A program made the position numbers and the translations under genes. Positions 17,527 through 25,541 of a stretch of DNA of 64,000 bases are shown here, piece after piece (position 1 is the stretch's first letter; the number at the start of each line of letters is the position of its first letter). The notes beneath the pieces were generated by a model. The model saw only the letters and a program-made list of their open reading frames with translations, was not told the origin of the DNA and did no database searches. Origin of the DNA: JBBQVS01 sp038211295 (GTDB lineage Bacteria; Chloroflexota; Ktedonobacteria; Ktedonobacterales; Ktedonobacteraceae); the NCBI GenBank assembly GCA_038211295.1, contig JBBQVS010000005.1:1-64000 (forward strand), written 5' to 3'.

Positions 17527-18434
17527 AGAGTGTCTCCCTTAACCGTCTGCAAAAACGCCTGTACCGTCTGCATATACAACGCTTCCTCTTCAACATGAGA
17601 AAGATGCGAACTTTGCTCAAAGATAACCCACTCGGAACCGGCGATACCTCTATGCAAAATCTCGTTGATAATGGGCGTTGATTCGTCGTAACGACCCGAA
17701 ACAATCAGCGTTGGTACATGAATTTCTGACAAACGTGCCGTTCTATTCCAGTCTTTAATCGTGCCAATCACATGAAATTCACTCGGCCCATTCATTGTAT
17801 AATACACAGGTTTGCTTAATTTATCAAAACCACGTTGTACAAACTCCGGCATCGGCTTGACACGAATAACATGGCGGTCATAAAAAACGTTCATCGCCTC
17901 TTGGTATTCGGCATCCTCGGTTGTTCCCGCCGCCTCGTGCTTGAGCAAGGCCGCGTTTACTTCTGGCGGCAATTGCTCACGCAAGCGATTCGCCTCCGCA
18001 ATCCACATCGCGATATCAGAGGTTGTATTTGCCAGCACGAGACTAACCAGCCCCTGCGGTTGTGTCAGCGCATACTCTATCGCGAGCATCCCGCCCCAGG
18101 ACTGGCCTAGCAGATGCACACGTTCCAGCCCCAACTCGCGTCGTACCGTCGCCAGCTCATCCACGAAACGCGGGATTTGCCACAGTGCGGTATCATCCGG
18201 CAGATCCGAATAACCACATCCCAACTGATCGTAGAAAATAACACGCCGCGTCGTGGATGCCATCATCGCCATATTCTCTATATAGTCGTGCGGCACACCA
18301 GGGCCACCGTGTAAGCACAGGAGCGGCACGTCTTCGCGCTCCGCCCCACCACCGATGCTGCGATACCAGACGCGATATCCATCTTCGACAGGCACAAAGC
18401 CCTCTTGCACATTCAACTGCGTACTCGTACTCAT
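17523..18434 (-). CDS. Proline iminopeptidase-family hydrolase
   Basis: A 303-residue alpha/beta hydrolase of the S33 peptidase (tricorn-interacting/proline iminopeptidase) family, which removes N-terminal residues, chiefly proline, from peptides. Features in order: LLCLHGGPGVPHDYI (oxyanion), FYDQLGCGYSD, nucleophile GQSWGG, acid in SGRYDE, histidine in QSSHLSH. It has no signal peptide and acts in the cytoplasm. First of a two-gene unit with the membrane-anchored hydrolase. Confidence 0.85.
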   Translation of the reverse strand: MSTSTQLNVQEGFVPVEDGYRVWYRSIGGGAEREDVPLLCLHGGPGVPHDYIENMAMMASTTRRVIFYDQLGCGYSDLPDDTALWQIPRFVDELATVRRELGLERVHLLGQSWGGMLAIEYALTQPQGLVSLVLANTTSDIAMWIAEANRLREQLPPEVNAALLKHEAAGTTEDAEYQEAMNVFYDRHVIRVKPMPEFVQRGFDKLSKPVYYTMNGPSEFHVIGTIKDWNRTARLSEIHVPTLIVSGRYDESTPIINEILHRGIAGSEWVIFEQSSHLSHVEEEALYMQTVQAFLQTVKGDTL

Positions 18435-18474
18435 CGCGATGCTACACTTTCTCGCTAAACAAACTGCAATCAGC

Positions 18475-19737
18475 TTATTTTATGATACCGTACTGCACCT
18501 TCATAAGCAATATTCGTTGCACCGATTGGTTCACCCGCTCCACCGTCAGTTGGCCCTGTTGAATAGCTTCTTTGAACGCCTGTATTGTACTTGCAACATC
18601 TTGTGCGTGGTATGCACCTTCGACAATATCATTGCCCGCTATGATTGCCAGAACTGATGCTCGCGAGATTGACCAATGCTGCTGGATACCACCCATGTAC
18701 AGGCCATCCGTAATCACAACACCATTGTAACCTAATTCACCTCGCAATATACCGTTGATTGTTTTCGGGGATAGTTCGGCAGGAAGATCTGGGTCTATAG
18801 CTGTGTCAACTACGTTAGTTGCCATAATCATTGCAGGATGGTTTTGCTTAATTAAGGTTTTATATGGTGCAAAATCTGTAGCTTCCAAATCAGCCATAGT
18901 TTTGTTTATGACAGGTAACGACGTGTGTGGGTCATTACTCTCGCCCACTATCGAACCCAATCCTGGGAAATGTTTGAGAGTACCGATAATCCCATTGCTT
19001 TGTAATCCGTCCACAAAAGCACCTGCGTAGGTTGTAACAGCTTTAGGGTCATCGCTAAATTGGCGCGTTTGCAACAAATTTGACGTAGGGCCAACATCGA
19101 CAACAGGAGCAAGATCAACATTGATGCCAAGTGCTTGCATCCCTTTGGCAGTCGAAACTCCTTGCGCTTTCACCTGGTTTGGGTCGCCTGTCGCGGCTAA
19201 GGCAAAAGCAGAAGGTTGATCGCCGTAAAATGTATACAGTTTGTTTACTACACCGCCTTCTTGGTCTACTGCTATCAGCAACGGAATCTTTGCATCGCTA
19301 TTCGCTTGCACCGTGACCTGCTTCGATGTATCTATAGTGTTACTAGGTGCTTCAAAATTATGGTTTGCTTCTTGATATAAAAAACTTCCAACATGCTGCT
19401 GTCCAATCATGTAAGGAAGTTCAGTATTAGCGTAGTTGCGGCCAAAATACTCGACCATAATTAGTTGTCCGAGCTTCTCATCGAGGCTCATCCCTTGCAT
19501 AAACTGGTCTACTTTGGTCAGTTGCGCCCGTAGTTTCGCGTTTGTCTCGATGCCATTCATGTCTGACTTTGGAGCAGCTGGTGATGTATTCGCGACATCG
19601 CTGCCCGTTGTTCCTTTGAAGGGCGACGGTATCCCCGCGCTACCGCCACAACTCGACAACAAAAAGAGGATGCAGCATAGCAGAACAATGAAACGACGCG
19701 AAGAAGACAGTATGTTTGATGATGGTGATATATGCAT
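18475..19737 (-). CDS. Glycoside hydrolase family 3 lipoprotein
   Basis: A 420-residue NagZ-like beta-N-acetylhexosaminidase predicted to be exported: the N-terminal hydrophobic segment ends in a lipobox LLSSC, and a low-complexity linker follows. The GH3 barrel has VDQEGG, KHFPGLGS, the catalytic-loop histidine in NDPHTSLP and the nucleophile Asp in VVITDGLYMGGI. It likely removes GlcNAc from wall-derived muropeptides or chitin-type sugars. The ATG at 19737 was chosen because GGAG lies 8 bases upstream; an ATG 13 codons further up has no clear site. Confidence 0.85.
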   Translation of the reverse strand: MHISPSSNILSSSRRFIVLLCCILFLLSSCGGSAGIPSPFKGTTGSDVANTSPAAPKSDMNGIETNAKLRAQLTKVDQFMQGMSLDEKLGQLIMVEYFGRNYANTELPYMIGQQHVGSFLYQEANHNFEAPSNTIDTSKQVTVQANSDAKIPLLIAVDQEGGVVNKLYTFYGDQPSAFALAATGDPNQVKAQGVSTAKGMQALGINVDLAPVVDVGPTSNLLQTRQFSDDPKAVTTYAGAFVDGLQSNGIIGTLKHFPGLGSIVGESNDPHTSLPVINKTMADLEATDFAPYKTLIKQNHPAMIMATNVVDTAIDPDLPAELSPKTINGILRGELGYNGVVITDGLYMGGIQQHWSISRASVLAIIAGNDIVEGAYHAQDVASTIQAFKEAIQQGQLTVERVNQSVQRILLMKVQYGIIK

Positions 19738-19891
19738 AAAAAGGCTCCAATAGCAATTCAGGTTTGAAGAGTACAAATATCAGCTGTGTACCCACATACA
19801 AAAGAACGTCAGTTTGAACGCAAAAGTAACGACCCCTTACTCTTGGGGTAAACTCTGTGCGGGAGAGTTGCGGTCTTTCGATGACAAAAAA

Positions 19892-19900
19892 CCATGATAT
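19892..19900 (+). promoter_or_regulatory. Extended -10 before GrdB-like gene
   Basis: TGATATACT, an extended -10 of the same form as at other genes in the window, lies about 37 bases before the GTG start. Only a weak -35 is visible. Confidence 0.4.
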
Positions 19901-19936
19901 ACTGTGTTTATCAGACACGAAAAGAAGGAAACATCT

Positions 19937-20692
19937 GTGGCTCAATATGATGATATCGAACCTGTAGAGCGGCTCTTTCTCAAAGGCTACCCTTTTCGGC
20001 ACTATGGCCCACGCACCAGCAATCCCGCTTCTCTGGCCGTGACGCCGCTTCGCAAGGCACTCACTAGCTGTACGGTTGCGGTGGTGACGACTTCCGGCTT
20101 GAGCTTGCCCGACCAAACACCGTTCGACGCGTCAATCAAAATGGGCGATAGCTCGTTTCGTGAGTTCCCAGGCGACATCTCCCCACAAACGCTAGAGATG
20201 AACCACCGCAGTTGGTCGTTTGACCAGACGGGCGTCCTGCGTGACCGCAATCTGGTGATGCCGCTTGATCGCCTCCACGAAATGCGCGAACGTGGCGAGA
20301 TTAGAGCAGTCGCACCCCATCACTATAGCTTTATGGGGTCTATTGTGGGGCCATCAAAGCTCTTAAAAGAGCGTGGCCCGGAAGTCGCACGCCGCCTCGT
20401 TCAGGATGGTGTTGACGTAGTATTGTTGACGCCCGTCTGACCCATGTGCAATCAGTCCGTGGGACTGATTCAACGCGCCATCGAGTACGCAGGTATTACC
20501 ACCGTCTCGATCTCGCTCTTGCGTGAAATTACGAGAAAAATACAGCCACCACGCGCCTTGTTTGTACCATTCCCGCTTGGCTACCCACTTGGCGAGCCAA
20601 ACAACCCTATGATACAAACAACTATAATAAAAGCAGCTTTCGCGCTCTTGACGCGCAACGATATACCCGTGTTTGAGTCTTTTGGAACGTAG
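19937..20692 (+). CDS. GrdB-family selenoprotein (in-frame UGA as Sec)
   Basis: A gene of 251 codons belonging to the glycine/betaine/sarcosine/D-proline reductase selenoprotein B family. Reading stops at a TGA (20438-20440), but the same frame continues without interruption to TAG at 20692, and the family continues with it: before the TGA is VVLLTPV, after it PMCNQSVGLIQRAIEYAGI and PRALFVPFPLGYPLGEPN. The TGA is residue 168 and sits in U-P-M-C, where related proteins carry C-P-x-C, a redox pair. A perfect hairpin follows at the right distance for a bacterial SECIS. GTG at 19937 is placed 7 bases after AAGGA. The protein lacks Stickland partners here, so a thiol-redox role is inferred. A Cys-to-stop mutation is the alternative. 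Confidence 0.8.
20441..20475 (+). promoter_or_regulatory. Putative SECIS element
   Basis: Just downstream of the in-frame TGA, AATCAGTCC (20450-20458) pairs perfectly with GGACTGATT (20462-20470) around a GUG loop. The loop begins 18 bases after the UGA and its first base is G, both within the rules known for bacterial SECIS elements. It lies inside the coding sequence. Confidence 0.7.
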
Positions 20693-20728
20693 CGGACGTG
20701 GTATCGCATAGAAAGAGGAATGCAACCT

Positions 20729-21085
20729 ATGAAAAAACGAGTCTTAGTTGTCGACGATGAAGCGGATATTCAGGCGGTCATCCAGGCTCTTTTGGAGAGC
20801 GCGGATTATGAAGTTGAGAGTGCGGAAGATGGGCAAACCGCTCTGGACAAACTGGAAAGTGGTGTGAAGCCCGATATCATTTTGCTTGATCTGATGATGC
20901 CAGGTATGAGCGGGTATATGCTGCTGAACGAGCTTCACAAGCGCGGCTTACACACAAACTTCTCCATCATCGTTATGAGTGCCGACGTATTTACGAAGCA
21001 GCAAATGGATCGTATGGGCGTCAAAGGCTTCATCAGCAAACCTTTTGATATCAACGAATTGCAACAGATGGTTGACGCATTATAA
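20729..21085 (+). CDS. Single-domain response regulator
   Basis: A 118-residue CheY-like receiver domain without an output domain. The acidic pair is DD (9-10), the phosphorylation site is Asp54 (ILLDLMMPG), the conserved Thr/Ser is in VMSAD and the lysine in FISKPFD. The second of two ATGs (20729) is chosen because the first lies within the GAGGAA ribosome-binding site. It follows the GrdB-like gene by 36 bases and could be co-transcribed with it. Its partner kinase is not identified. Confidence 0.9.
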   Translation: MKKRVLVVDDEADIQAVIQALLESADYEVESAEDGQTALDKLESGVKPDIILLDLMMPGMSGYMLLNELHKRGLHTNFSIIVMSADVFTKQQMDRMGVKGFISKPFDINELQQMVDAL

Positions 21086-21275
21086 CGTACAGGCACGCCA
21101 TATCTGGCATACGTAGTTTCATCTTTTTTAAGCAGTATGACACTGATACACGCGTCTGCGGTCATATCTTCGTGCCATTGCAGAGAGTATGGCGCGGGCA
21201 AGTCGCGCCATACTCTCTCATAGCTTCACCATGCCCACGCTATACTCCTCATCATTTTCTTTACAGTGAGAGGCG

Positions 21276-21305
21276 TAAAGCCCCCATCTTTCTAAGTGGG
21301 GGATA
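21276..21305 (+). repeat. IS200/IS605-type end hairpin
   Basis: CCCCC (21281-21285) and GGGGG (21298-21302) around ATCTTTCTAAGT form the palindromic end typical of IS200/IS605 elements. It is immediately upstream of the tnpB fragment. A related copy stands alone at 30413-30439. Confidence 0.6.
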
Positions 21306-21308
21306 GAA

Positions 21309-21828
21309 GCCTGTTCAGTGCAGTACGACTTTGCCAAGTGCCGCAACTCACAAGCCCTTCAAGCCTCGGCAGATCGAGCGTGATTTTCCATTCAATGCTT
21401 CTATGAGAACTGCAAGAACAAGAAACCTGGCAAGAAAGGCTATCCCCAATTTCAGCATGACAACCGTTCGGTAGAATACAAGCAAACCGGGTGGAAGCTT
21501 GAACCTGGCGGGAAACATATCACTTTCACGGATAAGTGCAGTATAGGCCGTGTACGGCTTATCGGGTGTCGAGACCTTGCTACGTACCCTGTTCCACAAA
21601 TACGGCGTGTACGCATTGTCAGACATGCTGACGGGTACTACTGCCAGTTCGGGGTCAATGCACATCGAGAAGTACAGCATGTCCCTACTGACAAACAAGT
21701 GGGTATCGACATGGGCCTGAACGCCTACTCTCCCGATAGCGAGGGAAATACGGTTGAGAACCCTCGCTATCGGCGAAAAGCAGAGAAGCGATTAAAGCGG
21801 GTATCGTGCAAACAGAGCTATAGCCATT
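21309..21828 (+). pseudogene. tnpB: tnpB fragment (IS200/IS605 family)
   Basis: A decayed transposon gene. The plus-strand frame reads VQYDFAKCRNSQALQ, then a TGA at 21381-21383, then CFYENCKNKKPGKKGYPQF, GWKLEPGGKHITF, VRIVRHADGYYCQFGV and VGIDMGLNAYSPDSEGN, the last being the first RuvC motif of TnpB. The N-terminal about 50 codons, the remaining RuvC motifs and the zinc finger are absent, so no active protein is possible. The opposite-strand reading frame over this region is a shadow. Confidence 0.85.
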
Positions 21829-21842
21829 GTATCATGCTCCCC

Positions 21843-22808
21843 TTACAGCTGTGTTAAAGGTGATCTGATGTCTTCTGTGTGATGAAACGTGTCAAGATAT
21901 TTCAACAAAAGCTCTTTATAAGCGACAACGCTTTTATAGTGCGCTACCTCCTGTGGCATCGTTCGTACAACACCAGCTATACGGCGCGCGTGGTGCAGAT
22001 ATGCAGCATCACATACGACTTCAGAGAGAGGAGCTTGATAGGTGTGAATTGTGAAAAGAATACCCTTTGTTCGCGGAAGGCGTGCGAGGATTTGTCGCTC
22101 TAAACGCAAAAAACACCGTTCGCCGATGTTCTCCAACGTGAAGTCTTGCCATGCCTGCTCCTCTTCATAAAAGAAACGTGGCATGGAATTTAGCCGCGCA
22201 GTTGCCTTGATTGACCAGTTGACGCGCCAGACGGGTCGCCCAACCTTCAAGCGTGCCAGCAATAGGCTCGTAGAACGGGCCAGATGCTCAGCGAAAAGCG
22301 GTACGGGGGTGTGAATAGTAAGAAACGATTGCCCCATTTTATCGTTCAGACACCACGCGTTGGGAAAACATAGATGGCCTGCCACAAGCGGCATTCCATT
22401 CCCTTCTACGCCATCAAGAAGCAACAGGTCTTCCTGCATCTGGCGTCCCAACCAATCGAGCGGTGGCAGGGGTAGACTTCCGCTTTCACCAAACACAAAA
22501 TCTGTTTCGTCCGCGAGCAGGTTGTTTCGCCATCGCCAGCGCATCCCATTTATCGTAAACGTAAAATGCTGCGGATACTCTCGTGCCATTTCTGGCAATA
22601 GCAACGCGAGCGTTTCCCACTGCAACGCTTCTGTTCCCGCTTGTGCTTGAAAATAGTGAGTGTACTCTTGCGTTAGCAGCGAGGTTTTGAGTGCAAGCTC
22701 ATCATGATAAGTCGCCATGTCAACCTCAATCAGAGGTCGTGCCTGCAATGCCTGCACACGCATATTCATGCTGAACGCAGCATCATCGAAGGGGAAATAT
22801 GGTAACAC
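21843..22808 (-). CDS. Heme-dependent oxidative N-demethylase-like (DUF3445)
   Basis: A 321-residue protein of the DUF3445 family, whose studied members are PAS-fold heme proteins that oxidatively remove N-methyl groups (alpha subunit of the dimethylamine-type monooxygenase HODM). Key segments: PLVAGHLCFPNAWCLNDKMGQSFLTIHTPVP, LKVGRPVWRVNWSI, GERCFLRLERQILARLPRTKGILFTIHTY and an R-rich mid part. Starts with GTG at 22808 after GGAG. No partner flavoprotein subunit is adjacent, so the reaction is only inferred. It lies 11 bases from the next minus-strand gene. Confidence 0.8.
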   Translation of the reverse strand: MLPYFPFDDAAFSMNMRVQALQARPLIEVDMATYHDELALKTSLLTQEYTHYFQAQAGTEALQWETLALLLPEMAREYPQHFTFTINGMRWRWRNNLLADETDFVFGESGSLPLPPLDWLGRQMQEDLLLLDGVEGNGMPLVAGHLCFPNAWCLNDKMGQSFLTIHTPVPLFAEHLARSTSLLLARLKVGRPVWRVNWSIKATARLNSMPRFFYEEEQAWQDFTLENIGERCFLRLERQILARLPRTKGILFTIHTYQAPLSEVVCDAAYLHHARRIAGVVRTMPQEVAHYKSVVAYKELLLKYLDTFHHTEDIRSPLTQL

Positions 22809-22819
22809 CTGCTCATCTC

Positions 22820-23365
22820 CTACTGCGGGGTATCCAGCATCGCACGAATAAACCCGACGCCTACCGCGAGCCAGTCAAACGAGCGCGTCCACGCAACCCA
22901 TTCGCGTTGTGTGGGCCACCCCAGTTTATAGCGTGGAATCATCTCTTTCGGCATCACCACCGCCCACTTGCTACCCTCGCCTAGTCCCCCCGACGTGATA
23001 CGTACCATGATATTGAATACGGTTTCGTTGGGCAATTGCTCTTTCCAATCGGGCATCTTTTTGAGCACCACATCATGTCGCCACACGCTAAATAATGCAG
23101 GCTTCTCTGGTTGCCCGGCATCACGGATAGCAAGCACCTGCCCCACGACAGCACTACGTTCCCACTCTGGAAACCGTAACGAGACAGCATAGCGGTACTC
23201 GTCGAGTCCTATTGCCTGTACAACCGTTTGCATTCCCTCGCGTGTGACACGCCGCTCAGTATCACTTTGCCAGATTTTCACCATCGCGTCGAGGCGTTTG
23301 CGTTTGTCTTCCTCGCTCAAACTCGCGAGCGAGCCGCTATTACGTGGATACTGTGGCCTTTGCAT
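22820..23365 (-). CDS. Protein of unknown function
   Basis: Not recognised. 181 residues, soluble, no signal peptide, rich in Trp and Arg, with a predicted alpha/beta character (VVQAIGLDEYRYAVSLRFPEW, FSVWRHDVVLKKMPDWKEQL, KWAVVMPKEMIPRYKLGWPT). Its ATG overlaps the end of the pseudouridine synthase gene by 26 bases and follows GGAG by 6 bases, so it is translated from within that gene. Downstream is the DUF3445 gene, 11 bases away, so the three form an operon. Confidence 0.6.
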   Translation of the reverse strand: MQRPQYPRNSGSLASLSEEDKRKRLDAMVKIWQSDTERRVTREGMQTVVQAIGLDEYRYAVSLRFPEWERSAVVGQVLAIRDAGQPEKPALFSVWRHDVVLKKMPDWKEQLPNETVFNIMVRITSGGLGEGSKWAVVMPKEMIPRYKLGWPTQREWVAWTRSFDWLAVGVGFIRAMLDTPQ

Positions 23366-24290
23366 GAAACGCTCCTATTCCCAAAGGAAAATAGTGTTGT
23401 AACCAGATGACAAGCTCGTTGGCGAGAGGCGCAACAAACGTGCAAAGTGTATCATCGGGGTAACGATGGAGGCACAAGCTATACGCATGAAGAAATTGCC
23501 GTTTAAGTGATGCGCCTATCGTCCCCTCTTCCGCGTGTGGTGCATATATCTGGTCTCCGACAATGGCATAGCCAAACGCGGCGAGATGGGCGCGTATCTG
23601 GTGCGTTCGACCTGTGACGGGCCGCACATCCAATAGCGTAAAACCGTTTTCGCTCGCCAGCACCGTACATGTCGTGAGAGACGCGGCACCGTCCGCCCCC
23701 ACAATACTGCGTCGCCTTTCATCGGGATCACGCTGTAACGGCCCATCCAACTCTAGCGTATCACCCGCGAACTGACCAAAGTCAAAGGCGGCCCTCACTA
23801 CTGTACGCCGCCCGTCAGCAGAACAGCGTGTCGCATTCAACGGCACACGCGGCAGCGTCCACGCGGGTGCGCCGCGTTGTACAACCGCGAGATAGCGTTT
23901 CTCGATGCTATGATCGTGAAACTGCTTGATGATGTACCGACGCGCACGCTCTGTACGTGCTAACGCGACAACGCCCGACGTATCTTTATCCAAACGATGC
24001 AACAGACACGGCAGTGGCAACAAACCATCTTCCTTCCAGAGTCGTTCGCGCCTTCGCGCACGCAACATCTCCTGAATCTGTGGAGGCGCACCTATCCAAT
24101 CTGGCGCGTCGGGAAATTCTGGCGGTTGCCATTGTTCCTCTTCTTGCTGTGCCAGATATGCAAGTAGTGCGTCCCACAGCGTGCCACCGTCCGCGTTCTT
24201 ATACGTTGGATGAATAACAACACCCGCCGGCTTGTTCACAACCAGCAAATGATGGTCTTGATAAAGTAGTGTAATGTCCTGAGCTTCCAT
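23340..24290 (-). CDS. RluA-family pseudouridine synthase
   Basis: A 316-residue enzyme that converts uridine to pseudouridine in rRNA or tRNA. Motifs: YQDHHLLVVNKPAGVVIHP (10-28), the catalytic HRLDKDTSG with Asp101, and RTHQIRAHLAAFGYAIVGD. An unusual acidic/Gln-rich and Arg-rich insertion (about 47-88) separates the first two. No S4 domain is present. Its end overlaps the following gene of unknown function by 26 bases. Target nucleotide unknown. Confidence 0.88.
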   Translation of the reverse strand: MEAQDITLLYQDHHLLVVNKPAGVVIHPTYKNADGGTLWDALLAYLAQQEEEQWQPPEFPDAPDWIGAPPQIQEMLRARRRERLWKEDGLLPLPCLLHRLDKDTSGVVALARTERARRYIIKQFHDHSIEKRYLAVVQRGAPAWTLPRVPLNATRCSADGRRTVVRAAFDFGQFAGDTLELDGPLQRDPDERRRSIVGADGAASLTTCTVLASENGFTLLDVRPVTGRTHQIRAHLAAFGYAIVGDQIYAPHAEEGTIGASLKRQFLHAYSLCLHRYPDDTLCTFVAPLANELVIWLQHYFPLGIGAFHAKATVST

Positions 24291-24587
24291 AGAACAAGTA
24301 TAACAAACGTTTCTCGAATTTCAAGTGGGAGCGCGACAATCTAATCTTCAACATTGTGTCTCAATCTCGCGAACGTGCTACCTCTCTTCCAACAGTGCCC
24401 TCGCAAATCAAAGTAGAGTCGGAGGCGTTTCACTCTCGCGAACAAGCGAATTAGATAGGAGAGAATATCACAGAAGCAAGAATATCTTTTGTCTATATGA
24501 AATACTGCCCTCTTTTCAGTCATGATAAAATAGTACAAGTTACTCTTTAAAGAGAGACACCACCGTCGGCAAATAAAGAGGTGTTTT
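24291..24587. other. Intergenic region, divergent genes
   Basis: A 297-base AT-rich stretch between the divergently read pseudouridine synthase and PAC2 genes. Apart from the extended -10 near 24526 and an AAAGAGG ribosome-binding site before 24588, no gene or repeat is apparent. Confidence 0.5.
24526..24531 (+). promoter_or_regulatory. Extended -10 before PAC2 gene
   Basis: TGATAAAAT, an extended -10 element (TG-A-TAAAAT), lies 57 bases before the ATG. The -35 region is not clear. The same word appears before the GabT-like gene. Confidence 0.4.
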
Positions 24588-25541
24588 ATGTCGTATCTTC
24601 AATACCATTCGCAACCGGAGTTGCGAGACCCAATCGCGATTGTTGCCTTCGCGGGCTGGAACGATGCTGCTGAGTCAGCGACAACCGCCGTGAAGTTTTT
24701 AATTGATAAGTGGAAACCAACAAAGTTCGCGGAAATCGACTCGGAAGATTTTTTTGTGTTCACCGAGTCCCGCCCTACTGTTAAGCTGATCGACGGGCTA
24801 CAGCGTACTGTTGTCTGGCCCACCAACCAGTTTTTCGCGCACCTGCAACCCGAACATCCGCACGACGTCATTCTTTTTCTGGGCGTGGAACCGCAACTCA
24901 AGTGGAAAACGTTCAGCCAAACATTTCTCGAAACGATCAAGCGGCACAATATAGTGGAGGTGATCTTTCTTGGCGCGTTGTTAGCAGAGGTGCCACACTC
25001 TGCCGTCGTTCCCATGTCTGGCACATCTACTACCACCGAGGTCATGGAACGCTTACGCGAGATGGAGATTCGCAATTCGCGCTACGAGGGGCCAACGGGC
25101 ATGATTGGCGTGTTACAGGATGTGTGTCGGCAGGCACAGGTTCCCGCCGCCAGCCTCTGGGCAGCGGCTCCACATTATCTCGCAGCCTCACCGAACATCA
25201 AGGTGACGGCAGCGTTACTGACCTATCTCAATACCTTTCTCTCCTTTGGCCTGGATTTGAGCGATATTCAATCCGACTCAGTGCGCTTCGAGGAGCAGAT
25301 TTCGACATTAGTCGCCCGCGATCCAGAGGCCAGCGCGTATGTTCGCAAGTTGGAAGAGCAAGTTGAGGAGAGCGACGATGACGATGATGAAGCGCAAAAT
25401 CCCGATATCATCGTAGGAACGGGGCCGCTTCCAAGTGCCGACTCGCTGATTCGCGGCGTCGAAGAATTGCTACGTAAGGAGCGCGAAAACGGTTCGCAAG
25501 ATTTGGCAGATGATGACGACGAGGAGGAGGAACACGCATGA
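24588..25541 (+). CDS. PAC2 (proteasome assembly chaperone-like) protein
   Basis: A 317-residue protein of the PAC2 family (Rossmann-like), found beside proteasome-related or ATP-grasp genes in actinobacteria and archaea, where it is thought to help assembly or bind a small ligand. The N-terminus AIVAFAGWNDAAESATTAVKFL and LFLGVEPQLKWKTFSQTFLETI are family-typical, and VIFLGALLAEVPHSAVVPMSGTST is the central core. The last about 60 residues are strongly acidic (DDDDDE and DDDDEEEEH runs). The stop overlaps the following ATG (ATGA), so they are translated together. Confidence 0.8.
   Translation: MSYLQYHSQPELRDPIAIVAFAGWNDAAESATTAVKFLIDKWKPTKFAEIDSEDFFVFTESRPTVKLIDGLQRTVVWPTNQFFAHLQPEHPHDVILFLGVEPQLKWKTFSQTFLETIKRHNIVEVIFLGALLAEVPHSAVVPMSGTSTTTEVMERLREMEIRNSRYEGPTGMIGVLQDVCRQAQVPAASLWAAAPHYLAASPNIKVTAALLTYLNTFLSFGLDLSDIQSDSVRFEEQISTLVARDPEASAYVRKLEEQVEESDDDDDEAQNPDIIVGTGPLPSADSLIRGVEELLRKERENGSQDLADDDDEEEEHA

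Noticed and set aside
20444..20692. Separate 82-residue gene starting at the ATG after the TGA
   Set aside because: It is the same frame and same family as the upstream ORF, has no ribosome-binding site, and is better explained as the part after Sec168.
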